Below the pieces are notes generated by a model. That model did not search any database, had not been told where the DNA came from, and saw nothing but the letters and a program-made list of their open reading frames with translations. A stretch of DNA of 64,000 nt from a virus, in the IMG/VR virus record IMGVR_UViG_3300027741_000030, positions 51,656 to 115,655 of that record; one strand, written 5' to 3'. The translations under genes and the position numbers were made by a program. Below are positions 16,886 to 27,200 of this stretch, piece after piece (the first letter of the stretch is position 1; the number at the start of each line of letters is the position of its first letter).

Positions 16886-17863
16886 ATGGAGATATTAGTA
16901 GGCACCAATTCACCAATTACTCATAGAATTTTTTGGAAAGGCGAAACTGTCGATGCCGACTCTTTGCCTATAGTAAAGATTTATGACATCACAGAAGATC
17001 CTGCTGTCACACCCGCAATAAACCCTGGAACTTTAATAACAACCATAACATCAGAAAAAAGAGAAACTGATGATGGTGTTTATGTTGCATATCTTCCTCT
17101 TGAATTAACAGATAGAGACAAGCAGCTAAAGGTTGTATGGGAATATGTAGTAGACGGAAGCCCAGTTAGAAAAGAGCATAAGCTTTTTGTTCAAACTCCA
17201 TATACTGATTTGACTCAAGCTGCAGAAGTTTTAGGGGTTGGAGCAGATTATTCTGACCCTAATAACAAAACATTCTTTGATTTATTAGAGGCAGAAAAAT
17301 ATGCTAGAAAATTAATTGAAAATTATACACAGCAACAATTTTATTTGTATGATGATGTTACTGTGGTATATGGAGCTGGAACAGATATTTTGCCGCTCCC
17401 ATATAAACTTTCTGAGTTGCATGAATTACATTCAAATGATATTTTGCTTGTAGATAATATTAACAATATCAATAACTTAGGTTATGATATAGTAGTTTCA
17501 GAAAGCGGATTTGGAATAAGAATTAATCGTGCTAATATGCTTGACAATACTGTATATGTTGCAAATGGTATGGTTCCTCCAACAATTAATGATTATGCAG
17601 GAGTTTTTGCTAAAGATGTTACCTACAGAGTTTCTGGCAAATTTGGATGGTCTGAAATTCCAGATGAAGTAGATCTTGCATGTATAGAATTAATGAAAGA
17701 TTATTTCTCTAAAGATAAAGTTTGGAGAAATAAATACATTAAAAACATCTCCACGTTTGACTGGAAATTTGAATACGATTCAACAACATTTTCTGGAACT
17801 GGAAACAATTATGTAGATCAACTACTTCTTCCATACGTTTTAAATAAGATGGTTGTTATTTAA
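16886..17863 (+). CDS. Head-tail connector (adaptor) protein with Ig-like N-terminus
   Basis: In this 325-residue protein, residues about 1-105 look like a beta-sandwich (SPITHRIFWKGETVDADSLPIVKIYDI...LTDRDKQLKVVWEYVVDGSPVRKEHKLFVQT). They are followed by an adaptor-like helical part (ADYSDPNNKTFFDLLEAEKYARKLIENYTQQQF) and a C-terminal helix bundle (IPDEVDLACIELMKDYFSKDKVWRNKY). The helical part resembles gp6/gp15-type connectors that sit under the portal. The order capsid - small protein - adaptor - completion proteins - tube supports this. Confidence 0.6.
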   Translation: MEILVGTNSPITHRIFWKGETVDADSLPIVKIYDITEDPAVTPAINPGTLITTITSEKRETDDGVYVAYLPLELTDRDKQLKVVWEYVVDGSPVRKEHKLFVQTPYTDLTQAAEVLGVGADYSDPNNKTFFDLLEAEKYARKLIENYTQQQFYLYDDVTVVYGAGTDILPLPYKLSELHELHSNDILLVDNINNINNLGYDIVVSESGFGIRINRANMLDNTVYVANGMVPPTINDYAGVFAKDVTYRVSGKFGWSEIPDEVDLACIELMKDYFSKDKVWRNKYIKNISTFDWKFEYDSTTFSGTGNNYVDQLLLPYVLNKMVVI

Positions 17864-17864
17864 T

Positions 17865-18293
17865 ATGAGCAGTATAGTAGACTCCCTTATGCCAATGGAG
17901 GCTGACATATATGTTCAAGAAGATGAACAAGATCCAGACACGGGAGCAATTAAAAAAAACTGGAACTACTCTAGAACTATAGCATGTTCAGCAAAAGGAA
18001 TAATATCAAATTCTGGCACAGCAAGATCTGGAGATAAACAAAATTTTTCAAATAGATATGCCAATGAACAAACAATTGAAATTAGAACAAATCTTCAAAT
18101 TAACTATAGAGAAAAAATTAGCAATATTAGGGATATTCAAGGAAATGTAATTTGGAAAGAATTAAACTATCCGACAGAAACTCCAACTGTTTTTGAAGTA
18201 TTTAGTTCAACACCAATAACCGATCCTTTTGGAAATATTCTTGCATATAATTCTATTGCAAAAAGATCGGAAAATCAAGAAATTGGACTCTAG
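17865..18293 (+). CDS. Head-closure (stopper) type protein
   Basis: This is a 142-residue protein from the ATG at 17865; an in-frame TTG four codons earlier would overlap the previous stop and is possible but less likely. The sequence is beta-rich (ADIYVQEDEQDPDTGAIKKNWNYSRTIACSAKGII and ANEQTIEIRTNLQI), like SPP1 gp16-type stoppers. No catalytic motif is seen. Position three in the connector series is the main argument for the call. It overlaps the next gene by about 10 bases. Confidence 0.5.
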   Translation: MSSIVDSLMPMEADIYVQEDEQDPDTGAIKKNWNYSRTIACSAKGIISNSGTARSGDKQNFSNRYANEQTIEIRTNLQINYREKISNIRDIQGNVIWKELNYPTETPTVFEVFSSTPITDPFGNILAYNSIAKRSENQEIGL

Positions 18294-19071
18294 CGTAGCC
18301 TTAATTCAAACTGCAAGCGGACTAGAAAGACTTATGGCTGGATCAGTTCCAGGAGTTCTTAAAGATAGTACTGTGGCGCAAGTGTCAGCTTTTTTATATT
18401 ATGAAGCATCGGTTTTATCAAAGCTTACAACAAATGATGCATTTAAGAAATTGTTTAAGACAACAGTCTTTAATCAAATAGAAAAAGATTTTTCAGAGTA
18501 TTTAGATTCGCAAGCAAGAATAAAACAAAAATCTTTGCAGCATGTTTATGAGTGGAATAAGGCTGGAAATCCAGCAGCTAGATTATTTAAGTTAAACAGG
18601 TTAGACACAGAAGGCCTTTCGTTTAGAATTAATTATGATTTTAAATTATCAAAATCAACAGTTCCTTCAACTAATAAGCTACAAAAGAAAAAATATGTAT
18701 TTGCAAACAAAGCCTCAATTATGGAATCTGGTATGCCAGTAGTTATAAGGCCAAGATCTGCAGAAAGACTTGTTTTTGAATTAGATGGAGAAACTGTATT
18801 TATGCCAAAAGGAACTTCAGTAACAGTAAAAAGACCTGGTGGCACAGCATCAACAAACCAATTTGCATTAGCCTACGGTAGATTTTTTGGCGGACCACTA
18901 GTTAATTCATCTATTAAATCTTCAGGCCTACAAAGAATATTTAACTCTAAAATGGCGGCAACCCTAGATGTTCCAATGAATATAAAGAAAGTGCAATATA
19001 TCTTTAGCCCTGGTAAAATAAGATTACAAGCAGATGCAGCATTAGAAAGATCATTTGGAGGCTCACTATGA
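18283..19071 (+). CDS. Tail-completion/head-tail joining protein
   Basis: The start is uncertain. TTG at 18283 gives 262 residues, with the previous gene's stop 11 bases inside; an upstream TTG at 18229 would add 18 residues that are encoded in the overlap and look unlike a protein terminus. The protein is basic. It has a helical N-terminus (SGLERLMAGSVPGVLKDSTVAQVSAFLYYEASVL), a middle MYEWNKAG-like segment and a C-terminal basic beta region. Position suggests an HK97 gp10-like joining protein. It is linked by ATGA overlap to the next gene. Confidence 0.5.
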   Translation: MDSSVALIQTASGLERLMAGSVPGVLKDSTVAQVSAFLYYEASVLSKLTTNDAFKKLFKTTVFNQIEKDFSEYLDSQARIKQKSLQHVYEWNKAGNPAARLFKLNRLDTEGLSFRINYDFKLSKSTVPSTNKLQKKKYVFANKASIMESGMPVVIRPRSAERLVFELDGETVFMPKGTSVTVKRPGGTASTNQFALAYGRFFGGPLVNSSIKSSGLQRIFNSKMAATLDVPMNIKKVQYIFSPGKIRLQADAALERSFGGSL

Positions 19072-19577
19072 CAGTAGATTATAAGATAGACGCAATGTTT
19101 GAGCTCCGTAAATTTCTATGGAAAGAACTAAAGGCTACAGGAATTTTTGATAAAAACGACTATTATTCAGATAATCTAAACGCTGAAATTATTCCTATAA
19201 TTCCAGTTCAGCAGTCCCCAGAATTAGATCAATTCTTAAATGGTAAAAAGCATATAGTCTACGACAAGATTGGATTGTCATTTGAGGACATATGGCTACT
19301 GGCATGCGAAAAGGTTTTATTTACAATATATTCAACTGACATAACAGATATATATGAAATAAGAAACTTAATGATGGACCTATTCAGAAGAATGGACGAG
19401 TCCGCAAGAGATGTCAATAATAGCTCAGATTCAACTAAATTAATATTTCATAGCATACATGTTGTAGAGACATCACCCATCGAGCCTTCCTCTGAGCTAA
19501 AGGGCTTCTTGTCGGCAGATGTGATTTTAGAGGTAAAATACTCAAGAACAACAGATGGCAGAGGAAGATTTGATTAG
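19068..19577 (+). CDS. Tail terminator-like protein
   Basis: This 169-residue protein has an alternating alpha/beta pattern: DAMFELRKFLWKELKATGIF (helix), AEIIPIIPVQQSPELDQFL, VLFTIYSTDITDIYEIRNLMMDLFRRMDESARDV and a final beta segment SADVILEVKYSRTTD. This arrangement, directly before the tail tube gene, is typical of gpU-like tail terminators that cap the tube. The start codon overlaps the preceding stop (ATGA). Confidence 0.55.
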   Translation: MTVDYKIDAMFELRKFLWKELKATGIFDKNDYYSDNLNAEIIPIIPVQQSPELDQFLNGKKHIVYDKIGLSFEDIWLLACEKVLFTIYSTDITDIYEIRNLMMDLFRRMDESARDVNNSSDSTKLIFHSIHVVETSPIEPSSELKGFLSADVILEVKYSRTTDGRGRFD

Positions 19578-19606
19578 TTGCTTTTAGTCAACTTATCCAG
19601 TAAAAT
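19578..19606 (+). promoter_or_regulatory. Tail-tube promoter with ~85-base leader
   Basis: TTGCTT (19578-19583) and TAAAAT (19601-19606) have an exact 17-base spacer. The transcript would carry a leader of about 85 bases with a small hairpin (AAAGC 19621-19625 with GCTTT 19633-19637), an AT-dinucleotide run and then a strong ribosome site (CAGGAGGT) before the ATG at 19697. Confidence 0.5.
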
Positions 19607-19696
19607 TGAACTTGAGGTAAAAAGCCTAGCCAGCTTTGATTAGATTTAAAATGTAAGTCAATATATATATATTTATTTAACAGGAGGTTTTACAAC

Positions 19697-20431
19697 ATGG
19701 CAAAGTTTAATAATGCTAAGAATATCCTTGTTGGAGCTTCACCGCTCTTTTTGTCTACTAAGGACATCACAACATCAGGATACGTAGAAAACATGGAGCC
19801 TGGTACAGTTGCAGGTGTAGCTTTCGAAAACGAAACTACAACAGGAACACCAGTAGTTAAGACAGCAGGAAAGTCTTATACAGATACTCTTAATGCAGAT
19901 TCAACAAACAAATTCCGTAACGTAGGTTACACAAACAACGGTCTTCAAATTACTTACAACCCATCATACGGTTCAGTAACAGTAGATCAGCTTCTTGATA
20001 CAGCAAAGCTTTTCAAGGAGACAATGGAAGTTATGATCGCTACAGAAATGGCAGAAGGTACTCTTGAGAACATTCTTGCTGTATTTGGTCAGGGAACATC
20101 AACTCTTAACGATTCAGGAACAGGTGTATCTGCAAAGCGCACACTTGGTCTTGAAGCAGGTGCTCTTGGACAGGCTCCAAATGAGCGTCAATTAGTTGCA
20201 GTCGGTGCAGCACCACAAGGTGGATCAGCATCAGCTGACGGTACACTTGGTTTAATTACTGAGCGTGTATATTATGCACGTCGTGTTCTTTCTGTACAAC
20301 AGTCACAGTTCTCTTTGGCTCGTAACGCAGCAACAACATTCCCAGTAACATTCCGTTTGCTTCCAGACGGTGCTAAGTCAGGTCAGGAATACGGACTAAT
20401 TATTGACCGTATCCTTTCAACTCACGCATAA
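19697..20431 (+). CDS. Major tail tube protein
   Basis: This 244-residue, beta-rich protein opens with AKFNNAKNILVGASPLFLSTKDI and has a helix in the middle (TVDQLLDTAKLFKETMEVMIATEMAEGTLENILAVFG), typical of tube proteins. It ends with a long beta region. Codon use matches the capsid gene (CGT, AAG, AAC, TTC enriched), indicating very high expression. It has its own promoter, one of the strongest ribosome sites in the window and a terminator immediately downstream, so it is expressed as a single-gene unit. It would polymerise around the tape measure protein to form the tail tube. Confidence 0.82.
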   Translation: MAKFNNAKNILVGASPLFLSTKDITTSGYVENMEPGTVAGVAFENETTTGTPVVKTAGKSYTDTLNADSTNKFRNVGYTNNGLQITYNPSYGSVTVDQLLDTAKLFKETMEVMIATEMAEGTLENILAVFGQGTSTLNDSGTGVSAKRTLGLEAGALGQAPNERQLVAVGAAPQGGSASADGTLGLITERVYYARRVLSVQQSQFSLARNAATTFPVTFRLLPDGAKSGQEYGLIIDRILSTHA

Positions 20432-20455
20432 TTAATACAAATTAATTAATAGATG

Positions 20456-20481
20456 CCCCCCAAGAAATTGGGGGGTTTCTT
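20456..20481 (+). terminator. Rho-independent terminator after tail tube gene
   Basis: An 8-bp stem CCCCCCAA / TTGGGGGG closes a GAAA tetraloop (20464-20467) and is followed by TTTCTT. It is 25 bases after the stop codon and immediately before the next promoter. Confidence 0.88.
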
Positions 20482-20482
20482 A

Positions 20483-20511
20483 TTGCTCTTATATTTTGCA
20501 TATGATACAAT
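20483..20511 (+). promoter_or_regulatory. Promoter for tail chaperone and tape measure genes
   Basis: TTGCTC (20483-20488), a 17-base spacer and TGATACAAT (20503-20511, extended -10) directly follow the terminator. A strong ribosome site (CTAGGAGGA) precedes the TTG start at 20541. Confidence 0.6.
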
Positions 20512-20540
20512 AATTAAGACAGAATCCTAGGAGGATTAAA

Positions 20541-20873
20541 TTGGCAACTACAGTATATGATGTTGAAGAAATTCAACTACAAAATGGCGCAACAGTTAAG
20601 CTCAAGCCTTTAACAATTAAAGAGCTTCGTGAGTTTATGAAAGTCATTCAAAGAACACAAGAAGTTACATCAGAAGATGAAACATTAACAATTCTTATTG
20701 AGGCATGTGGAGTAGCTTTAAAAAAGCAGCTTCCAGACCTAGTAGCAGATAAAGACGCATTTGAAGACACACTTGACGTTCCAACTATCAACCGCATTTT
20801 AGAAGTTTGCGGAGGAATTAAGATGGACGACCCAAACCAACTAGCGGCAGCAGTACTGGCTGGTCAGAACTAG
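20541..20873 (+). CDS. Tail assembly chaperone, short (G) form
   Basis: This 110-residue protein starts at TTG behind an excellent ribosome site (TAGGAGGA). It has an N-terminal beta hairpin (EEIQLQNGATVKLKPLTIKELREFMKVI) and then helices, the usual form of the G-type chaperone that binds the tape measure protein before tube assembly. It lies between tube and tape measure genes, the conserved place for this pair. The frame ends at 20873, but a slippery site at 20831 lets part of the ribosomes continue in the -1 frame (separate entry). Confidence 0.8.
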   Translation: MATTVYDVEEIQLQNGATVKLKPLTIKELREFMKVIQRTQEVTSEDETLTILIEACGVALKKQLPDLVADKDAFEDTLDVPTINRILEVCGGIKMDDPNQLAAAVLAGQN

Positions 20874-21205
20874 ATCTAGCCGCTTTAGAAGGGGAAGTTT
20901 TTCTTCTTGGTAATTGGATAAATTACGAACAACTAGAAGACAATCTTTCAATGCCAGAGTTAATCCAGACTTTTAAATCAATGCAAAAAACTGAATCAGA
21001 AAAAAGAAAATTCTTAGCTTCAATTCAGGGTGTAGATTTAAATGAAAACAGTAATCAAAATGAGGAGGGATCTTCCTTCGAAGATGTTAGAAGAAGAGCA
21101 CTTGGTATAAATGCATCAGCAGATGATGTTGTTTCACTACAAGGTTCATTTGCCAGCGAAGCTGGTTTCGGCATTGGAGCAGGATTAGGATACTCTATAG
21201 AGTAA
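20541..21205 (+). CDS. Tail assembly chaperone, frameshifted (GT) form
   Basis: A -1 shift at the canonical heptamer C CCA AAC (20831-20837), in the correct register, joins the first 99 residues of the short form to the overlapping -1 frame. That frame is open from 20822 to 21205 and adds 122 residues: PTSGSSTGWSELDLAALEGE, then VFLLGNWINYEQLEDNL and a helical tail. The total is about 221 residues. The -1 frame has no good start of its own before an internal ATG at 20951 that lacks a ribosome site. This is the lambda G/GT arrangement, conserved in siphophages. The reading frames and heptamer are seen; the frameshift itself is inferred. Confidence 0.8.
20831..20837 (+). other. -1 programmed frameshift site CCCAAAC
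   Basis: The heptamer fits X XXY YYZ in the reading frame of the short chaperone (codons CCA 20832-20834 and AAC 20835-20837). It lies 12 codons before that frame's stop and 9 bases inside the open -1 frame. No strong downstream stem is obvious by eye. Confidence 0.75.
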
Positions 21206-21214
21206 TATAAGTAT

Positions 21215-24200
21215 ATGGCAGATAATTTAATCACGACCAATATTACCGCCAATGCAGACTTTACGAGTTTAAAAACTCAATTAGCTGCAGTTACTGCCCA
21301 ACTCATAAAACTTCAAGAAACAACTGCTGGAACAAACGCAAAACTTGCAAATCAAATTGCAGTAATGAACAAGTCTTTTGCAGAGACTATGCGTTCTACT
21401 GGACAGTTTTCCTCACATTTTGTTTCTTTAACTTCAGACGTAGAAAAGTTTGGAAAGAATTTAGATCGTGGCCGTCTTAAATTAAATGATTACTATAATA
21501 CTTGGAACGGCCACACTAAAAAAACAAGCAATTTAATTAAAGATCTTGCAAAACAGCAAGTAATGCTTGAACAATCGATTATTCAACCATTAGGCAAAAA
21601 TGCACAAGGTCTAATGCAATACAATATAATGGTTGCAAAAGGTCTTGATGAAATAAAAAACAAAACAGCTTTAGCTAGACAAGAAGCTGCAATTATGAAT
21701 AAGGTCATGCAAGACGGAGCTGGCCAATTAATTAACTGGGGTAAAAATACACAGTGGGCAGGCCGTCAGCTTACTGTAGGACTTACAGTGCCTCTTGTTG
21801 CATTTGGCGCAGCAGCACAGAAAGCATTTAGAGAAGCAGATGCAGAGCTTGTAAGATTAACAAAAGTTTATGGCGGATTAGCAGCAACTTCATCTCAAGA
21901 TTTAGCGCAAGTTAGAAAAGATGTAAGCGCAACTGCAAAAGAAATTGCTAGCTCATATGGAGTTGCTTATAAAGATACAATATCTTTAGCTGCAGATTTA
22001 GCAGCAACAGGTAAACAAGGAAATGATTTACTTCAAGCAACTCAACAAACAACAAGGCTTGCAGTACTTGGTGAAGTAGACAGACAAGATGCTATGAAAG
22101 CAACTCTTGCTATTCAAAATGCATTTAAACAAAATACAGATCAGCTAACAGAATCAATTGATTTTCTTAACGCAGTTGAAAACCAAACATCTACAAGCCT
22201 TGCAGATTTAACAGAGGCAATTCCAAAAGCTGGTCCAGTAATTAAATCTTTAGGCGGAGATGTAAAAGATTTAGCTTTGTATCTTACAGCAATGAAAGAA
22301 GGAGGAGTTAATGCTGCAGAAGGTGCAAATGCAATTAAATCAGCAATGGCTTCTCTTATTAATCCAACAAAGGTTGCAACAGAGATGTTTGCTTCTTTTG
22401 GAATTGATCTTAGGGGAATAGTAACAAAAGACGCTGGAGATTTAACACAAACAATTTTAGATTTGCAATCAGCATTAGATGGGTTAAATCCATTAGATAA
22501 ATCAAGAGCAATTGAACAACTTTTTGGCAAATTTCAATTTGCTAGAATGTCAGCGTTATTTGAAAACTTAGGAAAATCTGGATCACAAACTCTTCAAGTT
22601 ATGGATCTTATGAAAGCAAGTGCATCAGACCTTGCTAATATATCTTCACGAGAATTAAAGTTGATGACAGAATCAGCATCAGGACAGTTTAAGCGAGCCT
22701 GGGCTTCTGTTCAGGCAGACCTAGCTTCTACTGGAGAACAATTCTTAAGAGTAAGTACAAAAGTATTAAATGTTGTAGATAAAATAATAAAGTTTTTTGA
22801 AAACTTACCAAAACCAATTAAAACATTTTTAAATGTTTTGGGAGGAATTACAGCAGTTACTGGACCAATAATCATGCTTACTGGTGTTTTAGGAAATTTC
22901 CTTGGATACATAATTAAAGGTATATTTCATTTAAAGCAATTAGGAAAAGGTGGGCAAGGGTTTAAACTTCTTACACCTGAAATTATGGCAGCGGAAGCTG
23001 CAGCAAAAGGACTTGCAACATCATTTTATAGTGATTCAGAAGCAACAATTGTTTTATCTAATGCTGTAAATACACTTGCAGAATCATTTGCTAATCTTGA
23101 AATGAAAGCAAATGCTGCAAAAGTTGCTGTTCAACCAGCAGTTACAACTGTTGCAGGAAATGCTGTAGCACCAGGAGTTTTTGGACAACGAGTAGTTGAT
23201 AAAAATAATCCATTAATTGGTGCACCTTATTCAAGAGATATGTCACATTTGATTCCAACTCAGATGCCACAGGCGGGAACAATTTTTGGAACAGTGCCAG
23301 GAGCTGGACCAGTAAACGTTAGAATTGGAAAAAATCCTCAAGCCTACATGGATCAGGATATGCCAAAGATTCCTGGGGTCACTTCAGTAAATAATGTTTC
23401 CACTGGAATTGTTGCTTCAGAAGCTGCAAAATGGCATGCAATGACTGCAGCAATTGCAATGCAATCAGAAGCAGAAATTAAATTACTTAAAACAGAAGTT
23501 ATGGCTACAGGAACTGTAACTGAAAGTTTATCTCAATCTTACCAAGCACTTCTCCCACAATTTTCTGAAATCACACAATTAGCAGCAGCTGAAACAAAAG
23601 CAATTGTTGCAGATTTACAAGCAAGTAAAATAACTGTTGATGAAGCTAGAGCAAAAGTTATTCAAATGAATGCAACTGTTGAAGCAATGCTTGCAGAAAC
23701 TGCAGCAGCCACAGCAGCTGGAATGGGAAGAACTGTTAATTTAACAACCGTTCCACTTACATCACAGCCAGTAGTTGATCCAGCTACAGGAAAATCAAAC
23801 ATGAAAGAAATGTTCCATAAAGGAACAACAAAAGAAATTGCAGATAGAATTGCAAGAGCTTTAGGCGGAGTTAGAACTTCAGGTGCTGGATATAACATTC
23901 ATACAACAAAGCCACAGCAATTAAACTCTGGAGGAAGAGTATATAATCCATCAAGAGACGGTAACATAGTCCCTGGAGACACATCAATTAACTATGATAA
24001 TACTCCAGCAGTTTTGCAAGAGGGCGGATATGTATTAAATCAAGGCGCTTCAAAAAATAATCCAGACTTAGTTAGTCTTGCAAAAAATTCCCGCAACTCT
24101 GGAGGAAAAATTGTACCAGCTGTAGTAACTCCAGGCGAAACTTATTTCCCTCCAGAAGTTGCTGAGACAATAATGCCTACACTTGAAAAAGCTAACAAAG

Positions 24201-27200
24201 GTTCAAAAATATCATTAAGAAATGTCGGCGGATATATAGGTGGTCTTGTAAAAAGATCAAAGAAGAACTATGGAATTAGTTTTGAAGATTCAGAGCAGAT
24301 GCGTAGATATGTTGAATATCATACATCATCAAATTTTGATCAGTATGCAAAAGCGGCTTCAATTGCAAATGATGCAGAAGCATTAGTTTCTTTAGGATTA
24401 AATCCAGAACAAGCTGTAAAAGAGGCTGACCGCTGGTTTGAGGAAAGATACAATAAGGCTTTAGAAAATAACAATGGCATATTTAAGCAATCAGAATTTG
24501 ATAAAGTTACACAAGAAAGTTATTCTGATTTACAAAAACATTTAAAGAAAAGATACGGTATAACAAAACCTATCTCAAAAGAATGGCGCACACTTTCAAA
24601 GTCTGGAAGCCAGCAAATGAAAACTCAAAGCTGGAGATATGTACGTGGAAAAGTTGATTATACAATAAGAAATAAAATATTTGATTTACTTGGAGAACCA
24701 GGAAAGAGATTAAAAAAAGAAGCCGTTTTTGCAAATCAAGAACGAGCACACTACACCTCTGGAAGCACACAGGCTAAGTCTGGATTTAATTATTTAGGAC
24801 AGGCAGTAATACAGCCTTGGGAAATTAATCAGCTTGCTCACGAGCTTTCAAGATATGGAGTTATACAAAATTCATTTTCTTTGTCATCTGCTGAGAATAA
24901 ACAGCAGTTTGATAGAATTGCAAAAAATTTAGGGTACTTAGATCACGATGACATGTTGGAAAGCTTAAAGGGCAAAAAGAGCTCTCCAGCAAAACCTCCT
25001 AGAGTATTTAAAGTTGAAAATGGAATGACAGCGCCATTGCGTAAAATGGTTTCTTCTTCCCCTGCACAATTTAAAAATTACATGAGATTGCCAGCCGTAG
25101 CAAGAATGCTCGCTATGTCTGGAGCAAGATTTAATGCTGGAGGAGCAGTTGGTGGCTCAGTTCGCAAAGATAAGCATAATTATGGAAAACTCCCAGCATG
25201 GATAATCAGAAATGAAAAGATCAAAAACTTAGCCAACACTGATCCAGCACATGGTGTTTTACAAATTGGTAAATATCACCCAGCTTTGCATGTTAGAAAT
25301 CAATATGTTGCTCCTTCTATTAGATATAAGAGTAACTATGAACCATTTACATGGGATAAAGGACCTCAAGCTGGCCAAACAGTATATTCTCCAAGAAGAA
25401 CTGGTGGGGTGCCAGCATTTGAAACTGGAACAATAGAAACAAGAGCAAAGACAGCTTTATACAATTACATGCAAGGTGATTATCAAGCAATTAATGATCC
25501 AGCAGTCCAAACATACCTTTCAACTTTAAGAACTAAATTTACAGGAACACTTCATAGAGGAGTTAGAAACATATCTAGCCTTCCTCCTGTAATTAGTAAT
25601 CTAATTAAAGAAGGCAAATGGGATGAGCTTGTAGGTAAAGAATTTATTATGCGTCGCTCATCATGGAGCACAAATAAAGATACCGCAGAAGGATTTGGAC
25701 AATTACAGCTTATTGCAAATGTAAAAAATAGAAATGCTGTTCCAGCTTCTGAAATATTTCCAAACTTAACATTTCAATCTCCACAGGGACCAGTACCAGT
25801 AAACGAAAGTGAAGTTTACATGGGAGGTAAGTTTAAAGTTATTGCAGCTGATAAAAATAGATTAAAGCTACAAGCAATATATGATGCTGCTCGTGAAAAT
25901 GGCGGACCAGTAAATGCTGGAAGACCTTATCTTGTTGGAGAAAAGGGTCCAGAAATCTTTGTTCCAAAAAATGCTGGAGGTGTAATTCCAGGATATAACG
26001 TTGGCGGAATGGTAAAGTCAATGATTATGAGCACACTCGGATACACGGGTGGATCGATGCTTGGAGGAATGACAGGTTTGCCAGGCGGAGCAATGATTGG
26101 CGGAATGCTTGGCTCAATGTTTGGAATGGGCGGAGACTCATCTATGGGAAGAAGTCCAAGGCCACAACCAGAAGGCCCACGTATGGAAAATGGAATGTTT
26201 TCAAAAAACTTTTCTATGGAGCATTTTACAAAACCAATAGGTCCAGCAGGAAAACTTGCAGATAAATTAAATCTGCTTGGATTATCAGGTGGAAGATTTT
26301 CTAATGTTTTAGCAAAAATAGGACCACTTCTTGCAAGACTTCCAATGGCATTTAATCCAGTTGGGGTTGCAATTGCAGCAGTAACAGCAGCTACAGTTCT
26401 CGGGGTTAAAAGATGGAAAGACCATAATGAACATTTAAGAATTGGAATGCTTCAATATAGTTTAACTGCAGAAGCAGCAAAAAAAGCTGGAGTAAAATTT
26501 ACTGATTACAATACAAAGTTAGCAGACACTGTTGCAAATATTAAAGCAATAAGAGAAAGAAATCAACTTCTTTATGAAAGCATGGAGTCTGCTGGAATGC
26601 CAATAGAAATGACTATTGAACAATATAAAAAATTGCGTAAAGAAGTTAAAGATTCTTATGCAGATCAAATTAAATTAATTAACCAAACAAAGGGTGAAGG
26701 AAATACAAGAAAGCTTGCAGAAGACCTTAAAATTGAATTAATGGCAGCAGGCATGTCAGCAGAAGATGCAACAAAGAAAATTTGGGCAATGTTTAAACTT
26801 TCTGAAAAAGCAAAAGACGCTGCAACATTTACACTAGGAAACTCTGGCTTTAATAAAATAAAAGATGGCCAATCTGTAGCAGTCAGTGCAATATCTAGAT
26901 ACAACGCTGCTGCAAAAGAAGGCGGGCGTGAAGGCGCAGGTGCAGTACAAACTGGACTAACATCAATAGATGCTGGCATACAAGACATGATTGCTAGAAG
27001 TAAAAAAGCAGCAAAAGCAGATAAGTCTGGAAACACAAAAGTATTAACTGAATATCAGGCACAAGAAGCTATGCTTAATAAATTAAATTCTCTTGAGTCA
27101 TCAAAAGCAAGATTAACAAAAGCAACAAGAGATGAAATGATTAAGCAAAACCCAGAACTTAAAAAGATTATTAATCCACTAGACACAATTGTAAGTCTAT

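Noticed and set aside
20951-21205. Independent gene starting at the ATG at 20951
   Set aside because: There is no ribosome site, and the frame is open upstream through the slippery heptamer with chaperone-like sequence before that ATG.
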